From assembly GCF_000421265.1 (NCBI RefSeq), contig NZ_ATWN01000010.1, positions 149,947 to 213,946 on the forward strand: a stretch of DNA of 64,000 bases, written 5' to 3'. The position numbers and the translations under genes are program-made. The stretch comes from Thalassospira lucentensis MCCC 1A00383 = DSM 14000 (GTDB lineage Bacteria; Pseudomonadota; Alphaproteobacteria; Rhodospirillales; Thalassospiraceae). Below the pieces are notes generated by a model. It saw nothing but the letters and a program-made list of their open reading frames with translations. It did no database searches and had not been told where the DNA came from. Position 1 is the first letter of the stretch, and each line of letters opens with the position of its first letter. This document shows, piece by piece, positions 44,607-52,445 of this stretch.

Positions 44607-44624
44607 TCAATTGGGTTCAGACCC
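44607..44624. repeat. Orphan end of the structured repeat (subfamily 2)
   Basis: TCAATTGGGTTCAGACCC is identical over 18 bp to the right terminus of the element at 30302-30569 (bases 30550-30567). No arm sequences or second end are nearby. It lies just upstream of the epimerase gene and may be a remnant after deletion, or an IS end of the parental transposon. Confidence 0.6.
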
Positions 44625-44654
44625 GCATATGAATGCCAACGCGCAGAGGCCTTT

Positions 44655-45557
44655 ATGACCAATAAGCTGTTTTGTTTCGGAATGGGATTTTCCGCCCGCC
44701 TTGTCGCAGATGCCCTGCATGAGGATGGATGGAAGATTGCCGGAACGACGCGGAGCCCCGATAAAGCCGCACAGCTTAGAACGCACGGGATTGAACCGTT
44801 TATCTTTGGTGATGATCAGCCGATTGAAGATATCCGTGCGGCCCTAAAAGGCGTGACCCATGTTCTGGTCTCTGCCCCGCCCGGCGGGATGGGAGATCCG
44901 GTCATTCACCATCATGGTAGCGATCTGGCGATCCTGCCTCACGGCACATGGATTGGCTATCTGTCGACCACCGGTGTTTATGGCGACCGCGATGGCGGCG
45001 AAGTCACCGAAGACGATGAGTTATTGCCAAGTGGCAAGCGCGGGCGCAGACGGGTTGCGGCGGAAAAGGCATGGTTTGATCTTGGCCGTCGTCATGGCTT
45101 GTGCGTGCAAAGTTTCCGCCTTGCCGGGATTTATGGCCCGGGACGCAACGCGCTTGAAACTGTGAAATCGGGGCGGGCGCGCCGGATTGTCAAACCCGGT
45201 CAGGTGTTTTCGCGCATTCATGTCCATGACATTGCCCAGACCGTGCTGGCATCAATCAAGCAGCCCAATTGCGGCGCGGCCTATAACGTGTGCGATGATG
45301 ATGCCGCCCCGCCGCAGGATGTGATTGCGCATGCCTGTGGATTGTTGGGCGTTGATCCCCCGGCTGAACAAGATTTTGCCAGCGCAACGCTGAGCCCGAT
45401 GGCGGCAAGCTTTTATGAAGATAACAAACGCGTTGTAAATACCCGGATCAAGCAGGAGTTGGGTGTGAAGCTGCTCTACCCCGACTATCAGGCCGGTCTT
45501 TTGGCGCTTTATGATCAATTAATGGCAAAAAACACCGCCAACGGTGATGCTGATTAA
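44655..45557 (+). CDS. NAD(P)-dependent SDR-family epimerase/reductase
   Basis: A 300-residue extended short-chain dehydrogenase-like protein. The N-terminus KLFCFGMGFSARLVADALHEDGWKIAGTTRS is a degenerate Rossmann motif (GxGFSA), followed by VLVSAPPGGMGDPV, YLSTTGVYGDRDGGEVTEDD, FRLAGIYGPGRNALETV and the YNVCDDDAAPPQDVI late domain. The usual SDR YxxxK is not evident, which is common in this YeeZ/GalE-like branch. AGAGG precedes the ATG at 44655. It sits in the fzlA-NDUFA9 neighbourhood. The substrate is unknown. Confidence 0.8.
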   Translation: MTNKLFCFGMGFSARLVADALHEDGWKIAGTTRSPDKAAQLRTHGIEPFIFGDDQPIEDIRAALKGVTHVLVSAPPGGMGDPVIHHHGSDLAILPHGTWIGYLSTTGVYGDRDGGEVTEDDELLPSGKRGRRRVAAEKAWFDLGRRHGLCVQSFRLAGIYGPGRNALETVKSGRARRIVKPGQVFSRIHVHDIAQTVLASIKQPNCGAAYNVCDDDAAPPQDVIAHACGLLGVDPPAEQDFASATLSPMAASFYEDNKRVVNTRIKQELGVKLLYPDYQAGLLALYDQLMAKNTANGDAD

Positions 45558-45605
45558 CAAAAGCGCATTGTTGACGCGGGTTTCGCGTCGTATATAACCC
45601 AAGAG

Positions 45606-45656
45606 CCTGTGGACACTCATATTGTCACATGTGTGGGCAATATGAGTGTCCACAGG
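45606..45656. repeat. Perfect 19-bp inverted repeat (hairpin, possible mini-transposon scar)
   Basis: CCTGTGGACACTCATATTG (45606-45624) is followed after 13 bases by its exact reverse complement (45638-45656). No T-run follows, so it is not a standard terminator. The sequence is unrelated to the elements at 1990, 30302 and 54661. It lies between the epimerase gene and the NDUFA9-like gene. Confidence 0.8.
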
Positions 45657-45768
45657 ACACCATTTGGATCGGACCGGCCGCCGCACCCGGTCTTGAAGGC
45701 ACCTAACGCCGGTGTGTCTTTCTTGGAAATTCGCCGCGGACAATGACACCGGCAAGGAGAGAGCAAGC

Positions 45769-46776
45769 ATGGATCGTCGTATCGTAACCGTTTTTGGCGG
45801 GACCGGATTTGTCGGACGTCATATCGTCAAGCGTCTGCTTGAGCGTGAGTTTATCGTCCGCGTTCCGACGCGCAGCTTTGAACGGGTGAAAAAACTCAAA
45901 CCGATGGGCTATCTGGGTCAGGTGGTTCCGGTTTATTGCGATGTGCGCAATGAAGACTCGATCAAAGAGGCAATCGACGGTTCCGAAGCTGTGATCAACC
46001 TTCTGGGTGTTTTGTATGAACGCGGGAAAAACAATTTCCTGAATGTTCACGTCAAAGCCGCCAAACGTATTGCCGAAGAATCCAAGGCATGTGGTGTTAA
46101 AACGCTTTTGCATATGTCGGCCTTGGGGGTGGATAAAAACACCAGTGCCAATTACGCGACATCCAAACTGGCCGGAGAAAAGGCAGTTCGTGATGCCTTT
46201 GCCGATGCGGTGATTTTCCGCCCGTCGGTGATCTTTGGCCACGACGACAATTTCCTGAACAAATTTGCGGGGCTTGCGCGGTTCTCTCCGGTGTTGCCGG
46301 TGATTGGAGCGCCGGGCCTGCCGAAAGTTGATCTGGGCGAAGGCAAGATCGACATGCTTGGCGATGGGGGGCCGAAATTCCAGCCGGTTTATGTCGGTGA
46401 CGTTGCCGATGCCTTCATGACCGCACTGGTCGAAGGCAAGTCAGCAGGCAAAACCTATGAGCTGGGTGGACCGGAAGTCTATTCATTCATGGGGCTTTTG
46501 CGCGACATGCTGCATATCACCCGTCAGCGCGCAATTCTGATGCCCGTTCCGTTCTGGTTGGCATCAATTAAGGCGTTCTTCCTGCAGTTGTTGCCGGTGC
46601 CGCCATTGACGCTTGATCAGGTGCGTTTGCTTAAAACCGACAATGTGGTGTCCGAAGGATCAGATGGTTTTGCCGAACTTGGCATTACGCCAAATAGTGT
46701 TGAGGCTATTGCGCCGACCTATTTGAAACGTTTCTGCCCGCCGCGCAAATCGGGCGAGTTCCGTCGTTTCGTTTAA
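45769..46776 (+). CDS. Complex I NDUFA9-family NAD(P)-binding protein
   Basis: A 335-residue atypical SDR. The NAD motif VFGGTGFVGRHIVKRLLEREFIVRV opens the protein, followed by GSEAVINLLGVLYERGKNNFLNVHVKAAKRIAEESKACG, HMSALGVDKNTSANYATSKLAGEKAV, FRPSVIFGHDDNFLNKFAGLARFSPVLPVIG and QPVYVGDVADAFMTAL. This matches the alphaproteobacterial homologues of the mitochondrial complex I accessory subunit NDUFA9, which stabilises the membrane-arm junction. AAGGAGAG lies seven bases before the ATG at 45769. A terminator follows. Confidence 0.9.
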   Translation: MDRRIVTVFGGTGFVGRHIVKRLLEREFIVRVPTRSFERVKKLKPMGYLGQVVPVYCDVRNEDSIKEAIDGSEAVINLLGVLYERGKNNFLNVHVKAAKRIAEESKACGVKTLLHMSALGVDKNTSANYATSKLAGEKAVRDAFADAVIFRPSVIFGHDDNFLNKFAGLARFSPVLPVIGAPGLPKVDLGEGKIDMLGDGGPKFQPVYVGDVADAFMTALVEGKSAGKTYELGGPEVYSFMGLLRDMLHITRQRAILMPVPFWLASIKAFFLQLLPVPPLTLDQVRLLKTDNVVSEGSDGFAELGITPNSVEAIAPTYLKRFCPPRKSGEFRRFV

Positions 46777-46825
46777 CCGCGGGTAAACGCGGGCATCGAA
46801 CTTTCCATCCATAGGATGGCGCAAG

Positions 46826-46855
46826 CCGGTCGGAACACTGTTCCGGCCGGTTTTT
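46826..46855 (+). terminator. Rho-independent terminator of the NDUFA9-like gene
   Basis: CCGGTCGGAA pairs with TTCCGGCCGG (46826-46835 with 46841-46850, one G-T pair) and is followed by TTTTTG. It separates this gene from the leftward GntR/DapA pair. Confidence 0.85.
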
Positions 46856-46886
46856 GTTTGGGAAAACGGGATAACCGGCTTTTGGC

Positions 46887-47567
46887 TTACCGGTCGCCAA
46901 GACCAAGGGCACGTCCGCGCGCATTTTCAAGATGCTGGCGCAGGCTGGTGGCGGCCTGTTCCGGGTCGCGGGTTTCAAAGGCGGCAATGATCGCCAGATG
47001 GTCGGTCATCACGTCTTGCAAAAGGTTTTCGGTCAGACGGAATCTTTCCTGTCGGATCAGGCGGATCTTGACGGAATTAACCTTGTAAATCTTTGAAATG
47101 ATTTCGTTATCAAGCGCATCGATTATCTGGTCATGCAGGGACCAGTCGACATTTTGTGCGTGTTCAAGAAGCTCGGTGGTAATGCCGCTTTCGGCTGCTT
47201 TCAGAACGTCTTCGTGTTCCTTGCGCAAGGTCGCCAGCGTTTCGTCACTGGCCTGAACGGTGAACATCCGTGCGGCTTCAAGCTCAAGGAAGATACGCAG
47301 CTGAAACGCATTGCGGACAAGATCAAGGTCGATATGGGCGACCTGCATCCCGCGTTGGGGGACGGTGGTGATCAGGCCATCGGTCTCAAGCCGGGGGATC
47401 AGTTCGCGAATGGCGCCAAGCGGCATGCCGGTAATCTCGACCAACTCACGCTGGGAGATAAACTGGCCCGGTCGAATATTGCGGGCCAACAGATGTTCAG
47501 TGAAGCTGTCATAGGCTTCGCTGCGTCTGCTTTGTCTTAGTGGCTGCCGTTTGGCGTCATTCATCAA
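46887..47567 (-). CDS. GntR/FCD-family transcriptional regulator of the DapA/TRAP locus
   Basis: A 226-residue regulator: an N-terminal winged helix (SEAYDSFTEHLLARNIRPGQFISQRELVEITGMPLGAIRELIPRLETDGLITTVPQRG) and a C-terminal FCD helical domain (FQLRIFLELEAARMF; NVDWSLHDQIIDAL; MTDHLAIIAAFETRDPEQA). It overlaps the DapA-like gene by four bases (ATGA), so both are made from one leftward transcript. The divergent TRAP operon shares the intergenic operator candidate at 48523-48563. The inducer is probably the substrate of the pathway. Confidence 0.88.
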   Translation of the reverse strand: MMNDAKRQPLRQSRRSEAYDSFTEHLLARNIRPGQFISQRELVEITGMPLGAIRELIPRLETDGLITTVPQRGMQVAHIDLDLVRNAFQLRIFLELEAARMFTVQASDETLATLRKEHEDVLKAAESGITTELLEHAQNVDWSLHDQIIDALDNEIISKIYKVNSVKIRLIRQERFRLTENLLQDVMTDHLAIIAAFETRDPEQAATSLRQHLENARGRALGLGDR

Positions 47568-48460
47568 TCGTTCCCGGATTCGAACAGGCGATTATAGGTG
47601 TTTGTTATCAACTCATACTGCCCCTGATCGAGTTCGACAAGCGGCGCGCGCGCGCGTCGCCATGCAGGCGTATCTGTGACATGGGCGACAAGGGCCTTGA
47701 TGACCGGGGTCACCGGATATTCCAGCAGCGCATTGACAAGCGGGGTCAGGTTTTTATCAGGTTCCTTGCCATCAAGAAGCGGGATCAGAAGGCCCGGTGC
47801 AATATTGGCAACACCACAGATGGCACCCGATGCGCCGCGTTTGATCGCGGCCCCAAGCATGCGCTCATCGCCAATCAGGATATGACGATCAGAAAACCGG
47901 TCGAGCAGGGTCATCGCATTGTCCCAGTCACCAGATGAGTCCTTAACCCCGGCAATCATCGATGGATGGGCTTTGATTATGGCACCCACCATGTCCGGGG
48001 TGATCGGGGCGGTCGTCATTTGTGGGATATGATACAAAATGACGTTCAATCCGGTGTCGCTGATTGCGGTCAAAAACTGATCAAACCAGGCGATCTGCCC
48101 TGCGTCACTGACCCCTTTGAAATAATAGGGCGGGGCAACCAGTATGTATTTGCAGCCCAGCGACGATACCTGACGTGCGGCATCGATGGCATCGGGCAAG
48201 GCCGATTGCAGAATGCCAAAAACAATCTTGGACGGATCAATTGATGCGGCGGTCAGTGCCTTGTACGCCGGAATTGTTTCACTCAATGACAGTGACGGAC
48301 CTTCGCCGGTGGTGCCGCCAAGCGTTACCGATGCGCATCCCTGATCAAGAACAGATTTCGCATGTGCGCACAGCAATGCGGTATCGATCGCCCCGGTTTG
48401 GGTGAACGGGGTGGTGATGGCGGCGGAGATGCCGAATTTTTCGGTTCTGGGGGCGGTCAT
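47564..48460 (-). CDS. Dihydrodipicolinate synthase/N-acetylneuraminate lyase family aldolase
   Basis: A 298-residue class I aldolase of the DapA/NanA superfamily: FGISAAITTPFTQTGAIDT, ASVTLGGTTGEGPSLSLSE (GGTTGE), YILVAPPYYFKG, NVILYHIPQMT with the catalytic Tyr, and IAGVKDSSGDWDNAM with the Schiff-base Lys. It is probably not the lysine-pathway enzyme, because it is tied to a GntR regulator and a TRAP transporter. A catabolic 2-keto-acid aldolase or dehydratase role is more likely. The true substrate cannot be read. Confidence 0.85.
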   Translation of the reverse strand: MTAPRTEKFGISAAITTPFTQTGAIDTALLCAHAKSVLDQGCASVTLGGTTGEGPSLSLSETIPAYKALTAASIDPSKIVFGILQSALPDAIDAARQVSSLGCKYILVAPPYYFKGVSDAGQIAWFDQFLTAISDTGLNVILYHIPQMTTAPITPDMVGAIIKAHPSMIAGVKDSSGDWDNAMTLLDRFSDRHILIGDERMLGAAIKRGASGAICGVANIAPGLLIPLLDGKEPDKNLTPLVNALLEYPVTPVIKALVAHVTDTPAWRRARAPLVELDQGQYELITNTYNRLFESGND

Positions 48461-48522
48461 GGAGCGTTCCTGTCTGGCGCCAAAGGAGATGGCGTTTTGG
48501 CTGTTGTGATGTAATCAGTTGT

Positions 48523-48563
48523 CTAACACTAACATGTTAGTTATACAATAGGTATCGTGTTAG
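48523..48563. promoter_or_regulatory. Candidate GntR operator between DapA-like and TRAP genes
   Basis: The 194-bp divergent spacer contains the palindrome CTAACATGTTAG (48529-48540). It also contains a wider dyad, CTAACAC (48523-48529) with GTGTTAG (48557-48563). Dyads of this kind are typical operators for FCD-type GntR repressors, and the position covers both promoters. Confidence 0.6.
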
Positions 48564-48654
48564 TGCAGATGTTGTTGATTCTCGTCTGCCAACCGATCAA
48601 GAATAAGAACGATAACGTAGAAAATCAGATATTTACCCGTCAGGGAGGAAACAA

Positions 48655-49665
48655 ATGACCAAGTTACTGACAGGGCGCAGCCTTGTGAAAATTGCCTCAG
48701 CCGCGTTGTGCACGCTGGCTCTGAGTGCGACATCATCCTTTGCCGCCGACCCGGTGAAGGTGCGTATTTCGACCCCGGCGGTTGAGTCGGACTGGCACGC
48801 CAAGATGCTGACTGTCTTCAAGGATGAGCTGGAAAAAACCGCACCGGGCGAGTTCGATGTTGAAATCCATTTGAATGCCAGCCTGTTTAAACAGGGGACC
48901 GAGCCCGCCGCCATGCAGCGTGGCAACCTTGATATGGCGATGATTTCCGCACAGGACATTGCCAAACAGATCCCGGCATGGTCGGTCTTTACCGCCGGTT
49001 ACCTGATCCGCGATCCGGACCATCAGAAAAAGGTGTTCAACAGCGATATCGGCCAGAAGTTCTATAAAATGGTTGCCGATGACATGAACATCGAAATTCT
49101 TGATGTCGGTTATCTTGGCACCCGTGAGCTTAACCTTGCCAGTGACAAGAAAATCACCACGCCTGATGACCTTGATGGCGTGAAATTGCGCATGCCCGGT
49201 TCCGATGCGTGGCTGTTCCTTGGCAATGCACTGGGCGCAGATGCCACCCCGCTTGCCTTTGGCGAAGTTTACACCGGCCTTCAGACCGGGACCATTGATG
49301 GTCAGGACAATCCGCTGCCGACGGTTAAGGCGGTGAAGTTCTATGAAGTCACCAAACAGATTGTTCTGACTGACCATCTGGTCGATGCGATTTTCCTGTC
49401 GATGGCCAAGGGCACCTATGACGATTTGAGTTCTGAGCAGCAGGAAAAGGTTCAGGAAGCCGCGGCTGTTGCCACCGCCTATAACAATGAAAAGCGGATT
49501 GCCGACGAAAAATCGCTGGTCGACTTCTTTAAGGGTGAAGGCCTGAAGGTGTATGCACCCGACGTTGCGGCATTCCGCAAAAAAGTGCAGGACGCCTATC
49601 TTGAGAGCGAGTTCGCACAAGATTGGCCGGACGGCATTGTTGATCAGATCAACGCGGTAAAGTGA
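48655..49665 (+). CDS. dctP: TRAP transporter substrate-binding protein (DctP family)
   Basis: A 336-residue periplasmic receptor with a signal peptide cleaved after SSFAADP-type AFA. Family blocks include VKVRISTPAVESDWHAKML, GTEPAAMQRGNLDMAMISAQDIA, LRMPGSDAWLFLGNALGADATPLAFGEVYTGLQTGTIDGQDNPLPTVKAVKFYEV and FLSMAKGTYDDLSSEQQEKV, with the conserved Arg that holds the substrate carboxylate. GGAGG lies close before the ATG. It delivers an organic acid, likely a keto or sugar acid given the aldolase next door, to the DctQM permease encoded downstream. Confidence 0.94.
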   Translation: MTKLLTGRSLVKIASAALCTLALSATSSFAADPVKVRISTPAVESDWHAKMLTVFKDELEKTAPGEFDVEIHLNASLFKQGTEPAAMQRGNLDMAMISAQDIAKQIPAWSVFTAGYLIRDPDHQKKVFNSDIGQKFYKMVADDMNIEILDVGYLGTRELNLASDKKITTPDDLDGVKLRMPGSDAWLFLGNALGADATPLAFGEVYTGLQTGTIDGQDNPLPTVKAVKFYEVTKQIVLTDHLVDAIFLSMAKGTYDDLSSEQQEKVQEAAAVATAYNNEKRIADEKSLVDFFKGEGLKVYAPDVAAFRKKVQDAYLESEFAQDWPDGIVDQINAVK

Positions 49666-49672
49666 TCGACAC

Positions 49673-50200
49673 GTGCCCGATCTGAGCAAACATTTTAGAA
49701 AAGGTGCCGAACTTGTCGCGGTGACATTGTTCATCGCGATGTTCGGGACCTTTCTTTTGCAGATTTTTGCGCGGTATGTCCTGAACAACCCGCTGGGCTG
49801 GACCGTAGAGGTGTGCATTATCCTCTATATCTGGCTGGTGTTCTGGACGTCTGCCTTCTTGTTGCGTGAACATGACCATGTGTCGTTTAACATGCTGTTT
49901 CTGATGGCGCCGACCCGTGGTCGGCGGGTGATGGCGATCCTTGGTCTGGGATGTATCACGGTTGCCTTCATTGCCGGATTCCCGGTGATTGTCGACTACG
50001 TGATGTTCATGCGGATTGAAAAAGCCCCGGTGACGCGCATTTCCCTTGATTATGTTTATGCAATTTTCCCGGTCTTTATGGCGGCACTGATCATTCGCGG
50101 TGTGATATCGCTGTGGCGTTTGATGCGGGCTGACAGTTGTGATCGCGAACTTGCCGTCATTGCCGGTGACGCGCCTGATATCAAGGAGCCAACGGCATGA
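49673..50200 (+). CDS. dctQ: TRAP transporter small permease (DctQ family)
   Basis: A 175-residue protein with four hydrophobic segments and the DctQ hallmarks FLLQIFARYVLNNPLGWTVEVCIILYIWLVFWTSAFLLREHDHVSFNML. It forms the small membrane subunit of the TRAP permease. The start is a GTG at 49673, seven bases after the dctP stop. Its stop overlaps the dctM ATG by four bases, so the large and small subunits are translationally coupled. Confidence 0.93.
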   Translation: MPDLSKHFRKGAELVAVTLFIAMFGTFLLQIFARYVLNNPLGWTVEVCIILYIWLVFWTSAFLLREHDHVSFNMLFLMAPTRGRRVMAILGLGCITVAFIAGFPVIVDYVMFMRIEKAPVTRISLDYVYAIFPVFMAALIIRGVISLWRLMRADSCDRELAVIAGDAPDIKEPTA

Positions 50201-51492
50201 GCATGGCCTTTCTCATCAGCCTTGGTGCCTTTCTTTTACTTGGCGCGATTGGCATGCCTATCGCAATCGCGGCCTTCGCCGGATCGATTGCTTATATGTT
50301 TATGTCAGGGCAGGACGTTGGTCTTGTCGCCGAACAGGCGTTGAACGGCCTGTTTAACAGTTATGTTCTTCTTGCCGTGCCACTGTTCATTCTGGCGGCC
50401 AATTTCATGAATGCCGGGACGATCAGTGATCGTTTACTGACATTCTGCATTGCGATTGTCGGGCGGTTTCGTGGTGGGCTTGCACATGTCAATGTCTTGG
50501 CCAGTGTGATCTTTTCGGGCATGTCCGGGTCGGCGATTGCCGATGCGGCGGGCATTGGGCGTGTCATTATTGAGTTAATGACACGTGATAACCGTTATCC
50601 CGGCGGCTATGCCGCGGCATTGACGGCTGCCTCAAGTGTCATTGGTCCGATTATCCCGCCGTCGATCCCGATGATCCTTTATGCGCTGATATCGGGAACT
50701 TCAATCGGGTATCTCTTTTTGGCCGGAATTGTGCCGGGGCTGTTCATGGCGCTGGTTCTGATGGTGCTGAATGTGATTGTCGCGCGCAAACGTGATTTCA
50801 AACGTGATGAAGTCGTGCCTTTGCGTAAAATACCGCGACTGACCATGCGGGCCTTTCCGGCACTGATGTTGCCGGTCATTTTGCTGTATGGGATTTATGG
50901 TGGTGTCACCACCCCGACCGAGGCGGCGGCGATTGCGGCCATCTATGCGCTTGTTCTGGCCGGATTGTTTTACCGTTCGGTCAGCTGGAAAGATTTCTAT
51001 GCATTGGTGCTGGACGGGGCAAAATCGACATCCGTTGTCGGGCTGATCATTGCGTCGGCACTGGTGCTAAATTACCTGGTGGCGAGCGAAAATATCCCAG
51101 CCCTTGTTGCCGACAGTCTGTCTGCGACGCAGATGTCGCCACTGATGTTCCTGTTGATGATCAATCTGATCATTCTGGTGTTGGGGTGCTTGTTTGATGC
51201 CACGACATTGCTGTTGATTGTTGTGCCGCTATTTTTGCCAACGGCAAGCATGCTGGGCATTGATCTGGTGCATTTCGGGGTGGTGATCACCATCAACATT
51301 ATGATCGGATTGATCACGCCGCCGTACGGCATTTTGCTGTTCGTTTTGAACGGGGTGACGGGCATTCCGCTGCGTGACATTATCCGCGAAATCTGGCCGT
51401 TCGTCTTTGCGTTGCTGTGTGCGCTGATCGTGCTTGTTCTCATACCCGACATGGTGCTGTGGCTGCCGCGCATGTTTGGCTATGTCGGGTAA
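50197..51492 (+). CDS. dctM: TRAP transporter large permease (DctM family)
   Basis: A 431-residue protein with about twelve membrane segments that forms the sodium- or proton-driven channel of the TRAP system. Diagnostic blocks are LLAVPLFILAANFMNAGTISDRLL, VNVLASVIFSGMSGSAIADAAGIG, ASSVIGPIIPPSIPMILYALISG and LITPPYGILLFVLNGVTGIPLRDIIREIWPF. It completes the dctPQM operon, which ends at a strong bidirectional terminator. The substrate is unknown. Confidence 0.95.
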   Translation: MSMAFLISLGAFLLLGAIGMPIAIAAFAGSIAYMFMSGQDVGLVAEQALNGLFNSYVLLAVPLFILAANFMNAGTISDRLLTFCIAIVGRFRGGLAHVNVLASVIFSGMSGSAIADAAGIGRVIIELMTRDNRYPGGYAAALTAASSVIGPIIPPSIPMILYALISGTSIGYLFLAGIVPGLFMALVLMVLNVIVARKRDFKRDEVVPLRKIPRLTMRAFPALMLPVILLYGIYGGVTTPTEAAAIAAIYALVLAGLFYRSVSWKDFYALVLDGAKSTSVVGLIIASALVLNYLVASENIPALVADSLSATQMSPLMFLLMINLIILVLGCLFDATTLLLIVVPLFLPTASMLGIDLVHFGVVITINIMIGLITPPYGILLFVLNGVTGIPLRDIIREIWPFVFALLCALIVLVLIPDMVLWLPRMFGYVG

Positions 51493-51522
51493 GGATTACC
51501 GGCAAAGATGACCTGATAAACC

Positions 51523-51555
51523 AAAACCCCGCCGAGTTTTCGGCGGGGTTTTGGT
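51523..51555. terminator. Bidirectional terminator between dctM and cobK
   Basis: AAAACCCCGCCGA (51523-51535) pairs with TCGGCGGGGTTTT (51540-51552). It has a GTTT loop and runs of T in both reading directions, so it serves the convergent dctM and cobK transcripts. Confidence 0.92.
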
Positions 51556-51584
51556 TTTGAAAGACTGTGGCCAAAGTCAAAAGG

Positions 51585-52370
51585 TCAGAATTGCTCAAGA
51601 AAGTTTCGCACATTTTGAACAACCGTTTTGGCATCTGGCGCTTGCAGGACGGGTTCCCCGCCAGGACGTGCGATCATGATAACGGGAATTTTCAGGTCAC
51701 GTGCGGCTTCTATTTTTGCAAATGTTGCTTTGCCACCGCTGTTCTTACAGACAATGACATCAATCTCGTTGCGTTCGAGAAGTTCGGTCTCGCCTTCGAC
51801 GCTAAAGGGGCCGCGTGCGAACAGCCATTCACCATAAGCCAGATCAAATGTATCGCGCGGGGCATCAACGGTGCGGACAAGAAGCCATGTTTTTTCCAGA
51901 CCTTCAAAGGCATGCAGGTTTTTCGCCCCACTTGCGATCAGGGCACGGGTGCCATGGTCAGGCAAAACACGTGCGGCCTCCTCAATCGAATTAACGATGA
52001 TCCAATTGTCCTGTTCAGTTTTCGCCCACGCAGGTCGATGAAACTGGATGCAGGGCATCGCAACGGCGTGGCAGGCCTTGGCAATGTTGGCTGATATTGC
52101 GGTTGCATAGGGGTGGGTCGCATCAATGACCAGATCAATTTTTTCGGTCCTGAAATGCGCGATGATGCCTTCGGGCCCACCAAAACCGCCAATCCGCACG
52201 GGAACACCGTCGGGTATGCTCGGTGCACTGGTCCGCCCGGCAAGCGAAAGCTGCAACCGGATATCCTGACCAAATTCGTGTTGCAGGCTGCGTATAATTC
52301 GGTTTGCATCCCCGGTTCCGCCGAAAATAAGGATATGCATCGGGCGTTTGGCGGATCGGTGACGCGGCAT
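51585..52370 (-). CDS. cobK: Precorrin-6A reductase (CobK/CbiJ)
   Basis: A 261-residue NADPH-dependent reductase acting on the corrin macrocycle. CobK features are MHILIFGGTGDANRIIRSL, VRIGGFGGPEGIIAHFRTEKIDLVIDATHPYATAISANIAKAC, ASGAKNLHAF, ARGPFSVEGETELLERNEIDVIVCKNSGGKATFAKIEAARDLKIPVIMIARP. It lies on the same strand as cbiD, after a 75-bp gap, and near cobA. The first ATG (52370) has AAGG upstream, and the ATG ten codons later is an equal alternative. Confidence 0.94.
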   Translation of the reverse strand: MPRHRSAKRPMHILIFGGTGDANRIIRSLQHEFGQDIRLQLSLAGRTSAPSIPDGVPVRIGGFGGPEGIIAHFRTEKIDLVIDATHPYATAISANIAKACHAVAMPCIQFHRPAWAKTEQDNWIIVNSIEEAARVLPDHGTRALIASGAKNLHAFEGLEKTWLLVRTVDAPRDTFDLAYGEWLFARGPFSVEGETELLERNEIDVIVCKNSGGKATFAKIEAARDLKIPVIMIARPGGEPVLQAPDAKTVVQNVRNFLEQF

Positions 52371-52445
52371 AAGAAATGACCTTTTTGGTTTTGGCCCGAA
52401 ATCGGGCTTTGCGGGGTCTGTCGGAATAGACAGACCGAATGTATT

